From NCBI RefSeq assembly GCF_002201475.1, contig NZ_CP021422.1, forward strand, positions 1,612,001 through 1,676,000: 64,000 bases of DNA. The letters run 5' to 3'. The stretch comes from Acutalibacter muris (GTDB taxonomy: Bacteria > Bacillota > Clostridia > Oscillospirales > Acutalibacteraceae). Positions within the stretch are counted from its first letter, which is position 1, and each line of letters begins with the position of its first letter. Under the pieces are notes generated by a model. That model saw only the letters and a program-made list of their open reading frames with translations. It ran no database searches and was not told where the DNA came from. The position numbers and the translations under genes are program-made. Shown one piece after another: positions 40,992-49,708 of the stretch.

Positions 40992-42065
40992 ATGGGCACT
41001 ATAAGCCTTTGTATGATAGTTAGGGATGAAGAGGACGTATTGGCTCGCTGTCTTAGTTCGGCGGCAGACCTGGTGGAGGAGATTATTATTGTAGATACGG
41101 GCTCGAAGGACCGCACTAAAGAGATAGCAAAAAGCTTTACGGATAAGCTTTTTGATTTTACATGGAGGGAGGATTTTGCGGCGGCCAGGAACTTTGCTTT
41201 TTCTCATGCTGCCGGCGATTACTGCATGTGGCTGGACGCGGACGATGTGATAGCGCAGCCGGACCGGGAAAAATTCCCGGCGCTGAAGGAGAGCCTTGAC
41301 GGCAATACGGATGTAGTCATGATGCCGTACTACACAGGATTTGACAGCAATGGAAGGGTCACATTTTCATATTATAGGGAGCGCATTATAAAAAATGGAG
41401 CCGGTATGGTCTGGAAGGGGAAAGTGCATGAGGTAATTGAGACGCGAGGGAAGGTGATTTACTCTGATTGTGGCATAACGCACAGCAAACTGCGGCCCTC
41501 TGACCCGGACAGGAATCTGCGGATTTTTGAGAAGATGCTGGAAGAGGGGGAGGTCCTGGACCCACGCCAGCAGTATTATTACGGCCGGGAGCTTTATTAT
41601 CATGGGCGTTATCTGGAGGCTCTGGAGGTATTTGGCAAATTTTTGGAGGAGGGACGCGGCTGGCTGGAAAACAACATAGAGGCCTGCCGGCAATGCGCAT
41701 ACTGCTGGTACGCCTTGAACCGCGAGGATAGGGCGCTGACGGCGCTGTTTTCCAGCTTTGCATATGATGTTCCCAGGGCGGAGATATGCTGTGACATCGG
41801 CCGGCACTTCTTTGACCGTCAACTCTGGGAACAGGCCGCGTATTGGTACAGCCGGGCGTTAGCTTGTGAGCGCAGGGACGGCAGGGGAGGCTTTGTTCAG
41901 CCTGAGTGCTACGGTTTCCAGCCCTGTATACAGCTCTGCGTCTGCTATAGCAGGCTTGGGCGGCAGGAGGAGGCCAGGGCGTATAATGAGCGTGCCGCCA
42001 TATTCCAGCCTGATTCCCCTGCGGTGGCATATAATAGGGCCTATTTTGAGAGCTTGGAAAAGTAA
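40992..42065 (+). CDS. Family 2 glycosyltransferase with TPR-like C-terminus
   Basis: A 357-residue protein. A GT-A domain (1-~220) starts 'MGTISLCMIVRDEEDVLARC' and carries the metal-binding 'WLDADDV' (80-86). A helical, TPR-like region from ~215 ('QYYYGRELYYHGRYLEALEV') runs to the end. Such glycosyltransferases are common beside surface-protein genes. Lying 85 bases after a collagen-like gene rich in Thr, it is a good candidate to glycosylate that protein (inference). ATG 40992 follows GGGGGAGGAC; the longer frame overlaps the terminator. Confidence 0.85.
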   Translation: MGTISLCMIVRDEEDVLARCLSSAADLVEEIIIVDTGSKDRTKEIAKSFTDKLFDFTWREDFAAARNFAFSHAAGDYCMWLDADDVIAQPDREKFPALKESLDGNTDVVMMPYYTGFDSNGRVTFSYYRERIIKNGAGMVWKGKVHEVIETRGKVIYSDCGITHSKLRPSDPDRNLRIFEKMLEEGEVLDPRQQYYYGRELYYHGRYLEALEVFGKFLEEGRGWLENNIEACRQCAYCWYALNREDRALTALFSSFAYDVPRAEICCDIGRHFFDRQLWEQAAYWYSRALACERRDGRGGFVQPECYGFQPCIQLCVCYSRLGRQEEARAYNERAAIFQPDSPAVAYNRAYFESLEK

Positions 42066-42081
42066 CGTCAGGATAGAGTTA

Positions 42082-42116
42082 AGCTCCGGCGCAGTCTCTA
42101 TGACCGTGCCGGAGCT
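42082..42116. terminator. Shared terminator between convergent genes
   Basis: AGCTCCGGC (42082-42090) pairs with GCCGGAGCT (42108-42116) with a 17-base loop, between the glycosyltransferase and deoC. Confidence 0.6.
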
Positions 42117-42134
42117 CTATAATGCAGCGATTAT

Positions 42135-42818
42135 TTATTCAACAAAGCCCTCAACAATGGCGACCCCGTTGCTCGTGCCGATACGCGATGCGCCGGCCTC
42201 CAGCATATTGAGGGCTTGCTCAGTTGTGCGTATGCCGCCGGAGGCCTTTATCAGCACTTCATCGCCGACGCAGCGCTTCATCAACCAGATATCCTCTATA
42301 GTCGCGCCGTTCGGGACCCCGGGCGCGGGGGTCCCGAAGCCGGTGGAGGTCTTAATAAATGTGGGGTGCACGCGGCAGGCTATCTCGCATAGACGCTCCT
42401 TTTCTTCGTCGGTAAGATAGCAGGTCTCGAAGATGACCTTACAGCCCGCCCCAAGCTCCCGGCAGGTGGAGGTTATCCTATACATCTCGTCCTCCACATA
42501 GGCCCAGTCGCCGCTCTTTATGGCCACCAGGTCCACCACATAGTCTATCTCGCCTGCGCCGTTCTTGATAGCGTCCCGGGTCTCGAAGACTTTACTTTCA
42601 ACACTAGTCTGTCCAAGAGGGAAACCTACCGTGGCGTCGCAGACCACCGGACTGTCCCCGAGAGTTTCACGGCAGAGGGACACAACGGCACTGTTTATGG
42701 CCACGGAGTGGAACCCCCAGCGCATAGCAGTCCGGCAGAGCTCTGTGAGGTCTTCGCGAGTGATATTGGCGCGCAGAAGGGTGTGGTCGAGGGTATTTGC
42801 AAGCTGGCTTTTATTCAT
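42135..42818 (-). CDS. deoC: Deoxyribose-phosphate aldolase
   Basis: A 227-residue class I aldolase that splits 2-deoxyribose-5-phosphate into glyceraldehyde-3-phosphate and acetaldehyde. The Schiff-base Lys156 is in 'FIKTSTGFG', the conserved Asp92 in 'EIDYVVDL', and the second Lys in 'IKASGGIRT'. AAGGAGCTT precedes the start. It is last of a three-gene minus-strand run with an oxidoreductase and a hypothetical gene; no nucleoside phosphorylase is nearby. Confidence 0.93.
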   Translation of the reverse strand: MNKSQLANTLDHTLLRANITREDLTELCRTAMRWGFHSVAINSAVVSLCRETLGDSPVVCDATVGFPLGQTSVESKVFETRDAIKNGAGEIDYVVDLVAIKSGDWAYVEDEMYRITSTCRELGAGCKVIFETCYLTDEEKERLCEIACRVHPTFIKTSTGFGTPAPGVPNGATIEDIWLMKRCVGDEVLIKASGGIRTTEQALNMLEAGASRIGTSNGVAIVEGFVE

Positions 42819-42835
42819 ATGATAAAGCTCCTTTT

Positions 42836-43462
42836 TTATTCTGTTTTCAGACTGCCATTATCCAGCAGAGCCCGATAAATGTCCTCAAAGCCGCCGTCGA
42901 AAGCGCCGTCACCTTTACAGTATTGACATAGGTGCAGCACATACTCCGGGCCCGCCTGATATATCTGAAGGGTGCTGTCAACAGGCAGCGACTCCTCTGG
43001 CACAGTAACGGTATATTCCGCGTTTGTGCCGTGGTAGAACCAGTCCGACCGGCCTATCTGTACCGGGGCGAATTTCCAGTTTTCCGTGTGAGTCATGGTG
43101 TCCGACATATCAAAGGGGTCATAGCCGTACTGAAAGCCATAGGCGGGCGCAGAGGACACAGTGATATATTCCAGATCCTCATATTTGCCCTCAAGGCCGT
43201 CTGCGGCCCTAGGCAGGCCCCAAAATCCCAGGAACCCCTGCTCCATAAGGGCAAGCCGGTTCACGCCGTCCTTCTCGGCCAGGAACACCCGCCAGCGGAC
43301 AGGGCTCTGGGTATAGTTGACGCCCTCCTCAATGACTACGGCATCGCCCTTGTACCCGCCCAGGGCCAGAGAGAGGGACACACTGTTTGCCCGGGCAATC
43401 ATGCCCGCCGCGGCGATAATTATCAGCACTATGGTGGCAATCTTGATAACTCGCTTCTTCAT
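42836..43462 (-). CDS. Membrane-anchored hypothetical protein
   Basis: A 208-residue protein with one N-terminal membrane helix (~7-25) and an extracytoplasmic domain of about 180 residues. That domain has many aromatic and acidic residues ('FGFQYGYDPFDMSDTMTHTE'-like region near 110-130) and ends near 'CQYCKGDGAFDGG'. No family was recognised. AAAGGAGAA precedes the ATG. It starts one base after the stop of the upstream oxidoreductase and lies 17 bases before deoC, so it is probably in one transcript with both. Confidence 0.6.
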   Translation of the reverse strand: MKKRVIKIATIVLIIIAAAGMIARANSVSLSLALGGYKGDAVVIEEGVNYTQSPVRWRVFLAEKDGVNRLALMEQGFLGFWGLPRAADGLEGKYEDLEYITVSSAPAYGFQYGYDPFDMSDTMTHTENWKFAPVQIGRSDWFYHGTNAEYTVTVPEESLPVDSTLQIYQAGPEYVLHLCQYCKGDGAFDGGFEDIYRALLDNGSLKTE

Positions 43463-43463
43463 G

Positions 43464-44462
43464 CTATTCTCCTTTATCACTTGGGAACAGAACGCCGCAC
43501 TCTCTACGCACCTGCTCCATGAACTCAGCCACCTCAATGCTCAGCCGGGTGCACAGGGCGTATTCCTCCCGGCTTTCATCGGGCTTGGTGATAAAGCGGT
43601 AAAAATCCCGGGCTTCGTGGCCCATGAGCAGGTGCTTCTCCTCACGCCCGAAAAGTGTCTCCACAGAGCCGTCCTTCATGCGCAGGGACATATTCCCGAG
43701 GGTGGAGATGGACTCCACGGCCACCGTGCCGTCCACCCCCTGGAGGTCGGACCCGGCTCCCGCCTGGCCTACCTTGGAGTAGGTGATGTTCACAAGCTTG
43801 TCCGGATACTCCATAATTATGGCCCCGGACTGGTCCGCGCCGGTCTCCATGAGCACGCTTCTTGCCGACCATTTTTCCGGCCTTTCGAAAAGGTACAGCG
43901 CCGGGTACACACAGTATACCCCCAGGTCCATCAACGCCCCGGTCTCCATTTTGGGGTTGAAGATATTGGGAAGGCTGCCGGAGAGGTAAGCGTCCAGCTT
44001 CGAGGACCGCTGGCAGAAGTCCAGCTTCACCATGTTTATCCGCCCTATCCGGCGGAGAGCCTCCTCTAGAATTTTCCGCTGCGGCAGGTGCAGGAACATG
44101 ATGGCCTCCATGAACACCACGCCCTTTTCGGCGGCAAGTTCTGCCAGCTCCCGCACTTTATCAGCCTGGGCGCAGAGAGGCTTTTCGCAGATAATATGCT
44201 TGCCCCGGGTCAGAATAGCCTTGCACTGTTCATAGTGAAGGGCGTTGGGGCTTGCCACGTACACCGCGTCCACTTGGGGACATCCGGCCAGGGCTTCAAT
44301 ATCAGTGAAAGTGTGCTCTGCGCCGTGCTTCCGCGCGAACTCCTCTGCCCGGGCCTTATCCCGGGAGTACACGGCGGAAAGCCGCCAAAGGCCTGTGGAT
44401 TTTGCGCCGCGTATATACTCCTCGCATATCCAGCCGGAGCCGACGGTACCAAAATTAAGCAT
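43464..44462 (-). CDS. Gfo/Idh/MocA family oxidoreductase
   Basis: A 332-residue NAD(P)-dependent oxidoreductase. The Rossmann start is 'LNFGTVGSGWICEEYIRG' and the catalytic 'EKP' is at 93-95. The later motif reads 'LMDLGVYCVYPALYLF', keeping the Asp but with Tyr where inositol-dehydrogenase-type members have His, as in the dimeric dihydrodiol dehydrogenase-like branch. The start at 44462 follows AAGGAGAA. It likely oxidises a sugar or cyclitol; the substrate is unknown. Confidence 0.85.
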   Translation of the reverse strand: MLNFGTVGSGWICEEYIRGAKSTGLWRLSAVYSRDKARAEEFARKHGAEHTFTDIEALAGCPQVDAVYVASPNALHYEQCKAILTRGKHIICEKPLCAQADKVRELAELAAEKGVVFMEAIMFLHLPQRKILEEALRRIGRINMVKLDFCQRSSKLDAYLSGSLPNIFNPKMETGALMDLGVYCVYPALYLFERPEKWSARSVLMETGADQSGAIIMEYPDKLVNITYSKVGQAGAGSDLQGVDGTVAVESISTLGNMSLRMKDGSVETLFGREEKHLLMGHEARDFYRFITKPDESREEYALCTRLSIEVAEFMEQVRRECGVLFPSDKGE

Positions 44463-44518
44463 AGCATTTCTCCTTTTTGCGTGATATAATTTTGAAAAAC
44501 AGAAAGGTCGTTCTGAAA

Positions 44519-45004
44519 ATGGACATAAAAGAGCTGAATGAATTTTATTACAAGCTTCAAATGAGGTGCAATGTCCTAATGCTGGGCCTACAGCACAGGA
44601 TATTGGAAACCGAAGGGGGAGGGTACAATGGACACTATTATAAAGACAGTGAAGGCATGTACGAGCGCGCGGAATACCCAATACCAGTAATCACCGTCAA
44701 GGGCTTATGCGATATAGAGGTAAACCTTGACTCGGTCAGTGTGACGGCAAAACGAAATAGGCTTAATACGCTGGACTATTCCTTCAGCAGGTTTTCCGGG
44801 GTTCCCTTCGAGGTGTTCAGCATAGAGCAGTACCTGGACGAGGATTACTATGCCCCGGGTATGAGCATGGAAACCTTCAGGGAGAATATGAGAAAATCCC
44901 AGGAGAAGGAACTGGGATTTTCCTTTCAGTTTGATAGGGAGGTGGGCAGGGACAAAATGTACGAGTTTGTCAGGCTGCTAAGAGAGGAGGGCTTCTACTA
45001 TTAG
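44519..45004 (+). CDS. Hypothetical protein
   Basis: A 161-residue cytosolic protein without a recognised family. It is rich in charged and aromatic residues, has no membrane helix, and ends 'FVRLLREEGFYY'. AAAGG lies about twelve bases before ATG 44519; a TTG at 44477 in the same frame is possible but weak. A TATAAT at 44483-44488 is too close to that TTG, which favours 44519. Its last four bases overlap the convergent isomerase gene. Confidence 0.55.
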   Translation: MDIKELNEFYYKLQMRCNVLMLGLQHRILETEGGGYNGHYYKDSEGMYERAEYPIPVITVKGLCDIEVNLDSVSVTAKRNRLNTLDYSFSRFSGVPFEVFSIEQYLDEDYYAPGMSMETFRENMRKSQEKELGFSFQFDREVGRDKMYEFVRLLREEGFYY

Positions 45005-45870
45005 GCCTCGTCCCAATACTTCTTCAGGTTTGCAAGGCCAATGCGTATGGCCGTCAGCGCCGGCTCCATGCCCTCAAACTCGATGGCGATGGTGTCGTCG
45101 TACCCTGCCCGCTTGAGTATGCTCAGGCACTGCTTCACCGGCACGTTGCCGTGGCCTATGACTGTGCCCCGCAGATAGTTGCCCGCCCGGGTCTGGAACG
45201 CGCCCTCGCCGGGGTCGTTGTCATAATAGCTCTTGATGATGAAGTCTTTTGCGTGGACATAGCGGGTGTAGGGGGCCACCCTGGCTACAGCCGTGGCCGG
45301 GTTCTCGTCGGCACAGGTGAAGTTGCCGATGTCGCATAGCAGGCCGAAGTTCGGGTGGTTCACGGTGTTATACAGCAGCTCCACCCGCTCTGAGTCCTGA
45401 GAGAAGAACCCGTGGTTCTCTGTCATGGTGACTATGCCCTTCCCGGCGGCATACTCGGCTATCTCACGCACGGCCTCGGCCAGCTCCGGCACCAGGGCGG
45501 CGTAGCTCTTGGGGGAGTCCTTCTGGCCCATGGTGATGTCGTGGCGCATACGGGGCGCACCCAGTACCTCCGCTATATCCACCATGCGCTTCACCCGCTC
45601 TATCTCGGCTTTCCTGTCGCCGTCTGAGCCGTTCAAAAGGTCCGCGCCCACGGCGAAGGAGGAGATGGGCATACCCTGTCTGTCCGCCTCCTCTCGGAGC
45701 TTTCTTGCTACCTCGGGCATTTCCTCCGGGGAGGAGGCACCCATCACGAAATCCACCGCCTCAATAGCGTCGAAGCCGAACTCTTTGGCCTTTGCCACGC
45801 ACTCTATGGGGGTTATCTCCCCGCTGCGGATGGCGCTGAAGAAGCTGTAAAGACTTACTGAGAATTTCAT
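45001..45870 (-). CDS. Sugar phosphate isomerase/epimerase-like TIM-barrel protein
   Basis: A 289-residue xylose-isomerase-like TIM-barrel protein. Likely metal ligands are in 'MTENHGFF', 'LLCDIGNF', 'YVHAKDF', 'IGHGNVPVKQ' and 'IAIEFEGME'. These are the Glu, Asp, His and Glu positions of the superfamily. It is distinct from the other two members in this window. It lies near a Gfo/Idh/MocA gene but is separated from it by a gene on the other strand. The reaction cannot be fixed from sequence. Confidence 0.8.
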   Translation of the reverse strand: MKFSVSLYSFFSAIRSGEITPIECVAKAKEFGFDAIEAVDFVMGASSPEEMPEVARKLREEADRQGMPISSFAVGADLLNGSDGDRKAEIERVKRMVDIAEVLGAPRMRHDITMGQKDSPKSYAALVPELAEAVREIAEYAAGKGIVTMTENHGFFSQDSERVELLYNTVNHPNFGLLCDIGNFTCADENPATAVARVAPYTRYVHAKDFIIKSYYDNDPGEGAFQTRAGNYLRGTVIGHGNVPVKQCLSILKRAGYDDTIAIEFEGMEPALTAIRIGLANLKKYWDEA

Positions 45871-45931
45871 AAAAATGTTCCTTTCTAAAAAATAATATAT
45901 TTTAATATAATAAATTTAATGGGATAACGAA

Positions 45932-46399
45932 TCAGTTTTCCCTGAGCTTTACAGGAACGTAGCACTCCATCACGGCATAGCCCCGGGCCTTTATAAGCTT
46001 CGGCGGGGTTATAATATGGCCCATAGAGTAGTGCCCGGGGCGCTCGTCCAACTCGAGAACCTTGCCTTTCTCTATATACTCGAGAGCTTCCTGATACAGT
46101 TTATTGTTGGCCTCCTCGTCGTGGTCGCGGTAGGTGTAGGTGAGGTACATCCCACCGTCAAACCCAACCCTATTATAGCCGCCGTCGGGCATACTGTCGT
46201 TTATAGCGTACCACCACTCCAGCCCGCCGGCTTCCTTATTAAAGAACAGGAAATCCCTGGGAGGGCAGTTGTCGGGGCTTATGGCGCTGAAATATGCGTT
46301 GAATCGGCCAAGTACGCCCTCGGGCGAGAAGTCAAACTCAGGGTCCGGGCCGGAGGTGACCGCGGTAAAGGGCGGAAGGGCGATAATGCGGAAATCCAT
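45932..46399 (-). CDS. GyrI-like/effector-binding-domain protein
   Basis: A 155-residue protein resembling stand-alone GyrI-like (AraC effector-binding) domains: 'RIIALPPFTAVTSGPDPEF' at the start, a central 'GLEWWYAINDS' and a C-terminal 'RGYAVMECYVPVKL'. Such domains bind small molecules and can hydrolyse some cyclopropanoid drugs. AGGAGG precedes the start. Assignment is by pattern only. It lies downstream of pfk on the same strand with a 42-base gap. Confidence 0.55.
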   Translation of the reverse strand: MDFRIIALPPFTAVTSGPDPEFDFSPEGVLGRFNAYFSAISPDNCPPRDFLFFNKEAGGLEWWYAINDSMPDGGYNRVGFDGGMYLTYTYRDHDEEANNKLYQEALEYIEKGKVLELDERPGHYSMGHIITPPKLIKARGYAVMECYVPVKLREN

Positions 46400-46441
46400 A
46401 ATAAACCTCCTCTGAATTTTTATATGGCGAACAGTCCGGAG

Positions 46442-47518
46442 TTAATCTCCGAAGCTGATACCAATCTGTCTGGCGGCCTGTATCTCCCCACAGTCCACCG
46501 GCACGGACTTGAGCTTTCCGGCCACCTCCTCCAGGGGCACCGGCACGCACTGGCCGTTTACCATACCCACCATCACGCCGAAGGTCTTTTCCTTCACGAA
46601 CTTAGCCGCAGTTGCGCCCAGGCGGGTGCAGAGCACACGGTCATAGGCGCAGGGGCTGCCGCCGCGCTGGAAGTGCCCAGGGACGCAGACGCGTATCTCG
46701 TTGTCGATCTTATCCTGGAGCTCTTCAGCGATGCGATATACGATAGAGGGGTAGTTCTCCTCGGCCCGCTTCTTCTTGAACTCCTTTTTGGAGAGCTTTG
46801 CCTCCTCCTTGGAGATAGCGCCCTCGGCAACGGCCAGAATGGAGAACTTCTTGCCGTTGTCAATGCGGCTGTTAAGGGTCTTTGCCACCTTATTGATGTC
46901 GTAGGGGATCTCCGGCAGCAGTATAACGTCCGCGCCGCCGGCAATGCCGGCGGACAGGGTCAGCCAGCCTACCTTATGTCCCATGACCTCCACGATGAAG
47001 ATGCGCCCGTGGGAAGTGGCGGTGGAGTGCAGGCAGTCGATGACGTTTGTAGCCACCTCCACCGCGCTGTGGTAGCCGAAGGTAATGTCCGTGCCCCAAA
47101 CGTCGTTGTCGATGGTCTTGGGCAGATGTATGACGTTCAGCCCCTCCTCTCGGAGGAGGTTGGCGGTCTTCTGGGTGCCGTTGCCGCCTAAAATCACCAG
47201 GCAGTCCAGCTTCATCTTCTTATAGTGGGACTTCATGGCCGCCACCTTGTCCACGCTGTTCTCGTCGATGACTCTGATGGTCTTGAAGGGCTGGCGGGAG
47301 GTACCAAGGATAGTGCCACCCTCCGTCAGGATGCCGGAGAAGTCCGAGGGCTCCATCAGCTTGTACTCCCCGAAGATGAGTCCCTTATAGCCGTCCTTGA
47401 TGCCGTAAATCTCCACATTCTTGCCGAACTCCTCATAGAGCCCCTTGGCAACGCCCCTTATGGCCGGGTTTAACCCCTGGCAGTCGCCGCCGCTGGTCAA
47501 AATGCCTACTCGCTTCAT
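46442..47518 (-). CDS. pfkA: 6-phosphofructokinase
   Basis: A 358-residue phosphofructokinase of the PfkA superfamily. The nucleotide loop is 'TSGGDCQGLNPAIR' (8-21), the catalytic motif 'PKTIDND' (133-139), and the substrate motif 'VEVMGHKVGWL' is further on. The second phosphate-binding motif reads 'GGNGT' (111-115), where ATP enzymes have GGDGS and PPi enzymes GGDD, so the phosphoryl donor is uncertain. GAAAGGATG precedes the ATG. It is 35 bases downstream of ppk, an unusual neighbour that might tie sugar phosphorylation to polyphosphate (inference). Confidence 0.9.
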   Translation of the reverse strand: MKRVGILTSGGDCQGLNPAIRGVAKGLYEEFGKNVEIYGIKDGYKGLIFGEYKLMEPSDFSGILTEGGTILGTSRQPFKTIRVIDENSVDKVAAMKSHYKKMKLDCLVILGGNGTQKTANLLREEGLNVIHLPKTIDNDVWGTDITFGYHSAVEVATNVIDCLHSTATSHGRIFIVEVMGHKVGWLTLSAGIAGGADVILLPEIPYDINKVAKTLNSRIDNGKKFSILAVAEGAISKEEAKLSKKEFKKKRAEENYPSIVYRIAEELQDKIDNEIRVCVPGHFQRGGSPCAYDRVLCTRLGATAAKFVKEKTFGVMVGMVNGQCVPVPLEEVAGKLKSVPVDCGEIQAARQIGISFGD

Positions 47519-47553
47519 AATATATCATCCTTTCAAAATAATATCCTGATGCT

Positions 47554-49707
47554 TTACCGTACCTCCTCAGCGGAGTGTATGGGGATAAGCGGACTGTCAT
47601 GCTCCACATGCTGTAAGGCCTTTAGCCTCTCCTGAGCCTGCTTATAGAAGGTCAACTGGCTGCTGAAGGCCGACCGGCCCCTGCGGTTCACGTGCTGATA
47701 GCTGGTGTCCGGCTGCATTATCCGGGCGTTGGTGTTATCCGAGAGCAGGGTGTCCAAAATCCCAAAGGCCCGCTCCTTCAAATCGGCGTCCTCGATGGGG
47801 AAGACCAGCTCCACCCGGCGGTCCAGATTCCTGGGCATCCAGTCGGCGCTGCCCATATATATCTTCGGGTCGCCGCCGTTTTCAAAGCGGAATATGCGGC
47901 TGTGCTCAAGAAGCTGGCCCACTATGCTGATTATCTGTATATTCTCGCTGACCCCGGGCAGCCCCGGTATCAGGCAGCAGATACCCCGCACTACGACCTT
48001 TACCGGCACACCGGCCGAGCTTGCCTCATAGAGCAGGGAGATTATCTCCGGGTCCACCAGGGAGTTCACCTTGGCGGTAATGCCACAGGGCAGGCCCTTT
48101 TTCGCGTTCTCCGTCTCGATTTTAATGCGCCGAACAAAGAAGCTCCGAAGCCCGTGGGGCGCCACTGCGAAGTGCTGGTACTCCGGCGGGCGGGAATAGC
48201 CGGTTATCACATTAAAGAGGGAGGAGGCGTCCGCGCCGTACTGGCTGTTGCAGGTAAAGAGCCCTACGTCCGTGTATATCTTGGCGGTGGAGTCGTTGTA
48301 GTTGCCTGTACCCAGGTGCAGGTAGCGGCGTATGCCGTCCTCCTCCCGGCGCACCACCAGGGCTATTTTGCAGTGGGTCTTTAAACCGTGGAGTCCGTAT
48401 ATAACGTGGCATCCGGCCTTCTCAAGCTTCTGGGCCCAGTTGATGTTGTTCTCCTCGTCGAAGCGGGCTTTAAGCTCCACCAGCACCGTCACCTGCTTGC
48501 CGTTCTCTGCGGCGCGTATGAGGGCGGCTATGATGGGGGAGTTGCCGCTGACCCGGTAGAGGGTCTGCTTGATGGCCAGCACGTCTTCGTCCTCGGCGGC
48601 CTGCTCAATAAACTTAACCACACAGTCGAAGCTCTCATAGGGGTGGTGCACCATCCTGTCCTTGTCCCGTATGGCGGCGAAGATGTCGTCATACCCCCAG
48701 AAGTCCGCCGGGGCGACCGGGATAATAGGCTTGAAGCACATACCCTCGCAGCCCTTTATGCCCGCAAACTTTGAGAAGAAAGTCAGGTCCAGGGGGCCGG
48801 CCAGCTGGTATATCTCGTTTTTCTTTATTTTCAGTTGGTCTATAAGGAAACTGCGCAGGTCCTTGTCGCATTTTTGCAGCAGCTCCAGGCGTACTGGACG
48901 TCCGCGCTTGCGGCGCTTGATGGACTTCTTCACCTCGCTCATGAAGTCCTCGGCCTCCTCGTCTATCTCCAGGTCCGAATCCCTGGTGACCCGGAAGGGG
49001 CAGGCGGCTTTTATGCTGTGCAGCTCAAAGAGCTCCGAAAGGTTGTCAATTATAATATCCTCCAAAAGGGTAAAGGCCCGGCCCTCGTTAGAGGGCAGTT
49101 CCAGGAACCTGGGAAGGATGGCGGGCACCTGGACAATGGCAAACTGCTTGTCCCTGTCCTTATCCTTGGCTTTTTCCTTCTCCCTTTCTTTAGTATCCTT
49201 GCTCTCAAGCCGCACGGCGATGTTCAGGGACTTGTTGGCAAGCTGGGGGAAGGGCCTGCTGCCGTCCACGGCCAAGGGGGTGAGAACCGGGAACAGCACA
49301 TTCTTAAAGTATTTGTCTACGCATTCCTTCTGCCTATTATCCATGGCGTCCAAATTTAAAAAGCGTATACCGCTGCGCTCTAAGGCGGGCAGTATGGAAC
49401 GGTGAAGACAGGAATACTGCCGCTCCATAAAGTGGTGGGTTTTTTCCTCCAGAGCAGCTAAGAGCTCTTGGGGCGAGAGGTCAAAGCTCTCCTTGGGTTT
49501 ATACCCTGAGTTGACCTGAGCCTTGACTCCGGCCACGCGCACCATAAAGAACTCGTCCAGATTGGAGCCGGTTATAGCCAGAAAGCGCAGCCGCTCCATC
49601 AGTGGATTCTCCTTTTTGGTGGCCTCCTCCAGCACACGGCCGTTAAAGTCCATCCAGCTCAGCTCACGGTTATAATAGGGCATCTTTTTTTCAGCCACAC
49701 GAAACAC
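47554..49707 (-). CDS. ppk: Polyphosphate kinase 1
   Basis: A 717-residue Ppk1, which reversibly polymerises the ATP gamma-phosphate into polyphosphate. The N-terminal domain starts 'YYNRELSWMDFNGRVLEEA'. The catalytic region has 'LVELKARFDEENNINWA', then 'GLKTHCKIALVVRR' with the autophosphorylated His near residue 442, and 'LHLGTGNYND'. The C-terminal 'IYMGSADWMPRNLDRRVEL' carries the second conserved His-region signature. A Lys/Glu-rich insert (~165-180) is extra. It begins one base after the ppx stop. Confidence 0.95.
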   Translation of the reverse strand: MFRVAEKKMPYYNRELSWMDFNGRVLEEATKKENPLMERLRFLAITGSNLDEFFMVRVAGVKAQVNSGYKPKESFDLSPQELLAALEEKTHHFMERQYSCLHRSILPALERSGIRFLNLDAMDNRQKECVDKYFKNVLFPVLTPLAVDGSRPFPQLANKSLNIAVRLESKDTKEREKEKAKDKDRDKQFAIVQVPAILPRFLELPSNEGRAFTLLEDIIIDNLSELFELHSIKAACPFRVTRDSDLEIDEEAEDFMSEVKKSIKRRKRGRPVRLELLQKCDKDLRSFLIDQLKIKKNEIYQLAGPLDLTFFSKFAGIKGCEGMCFKPIIPVAPADFWGYDDIFAAIRDKDRMVHHPYESFDCVVKFIEQAAEDEDVLAIKQTLYRVSGNSPIIAALIRAAENGKQVTVLVELKARFDEENNINWAQKLEKAGCHVIYGLHGLKTHCKIALVVRREEDGIRRYLHLGTGNYNDSTAKIYTDVGLFTCNSQYGADASSLFNVITGYSRPPEYQHFAVAPHGLRSFFVRRIKIETENAKKGLPCGITAKVNSLVDPEIISLLYEASSAGVPVKVVVRGICCLIPGLPGVSENIQIISIVGQLLEHSRIFRFENGGDPKIYMGSADWMPRNLDRRVELVFPIEDADLKERAFGILDTLLSDNTNARIMQPDTSYQHVNRRGRSAFSSQLTFYKQAQERLKALQHVEHDSPLIPIHSAEEVR

Positions 49708-49708
49708 C

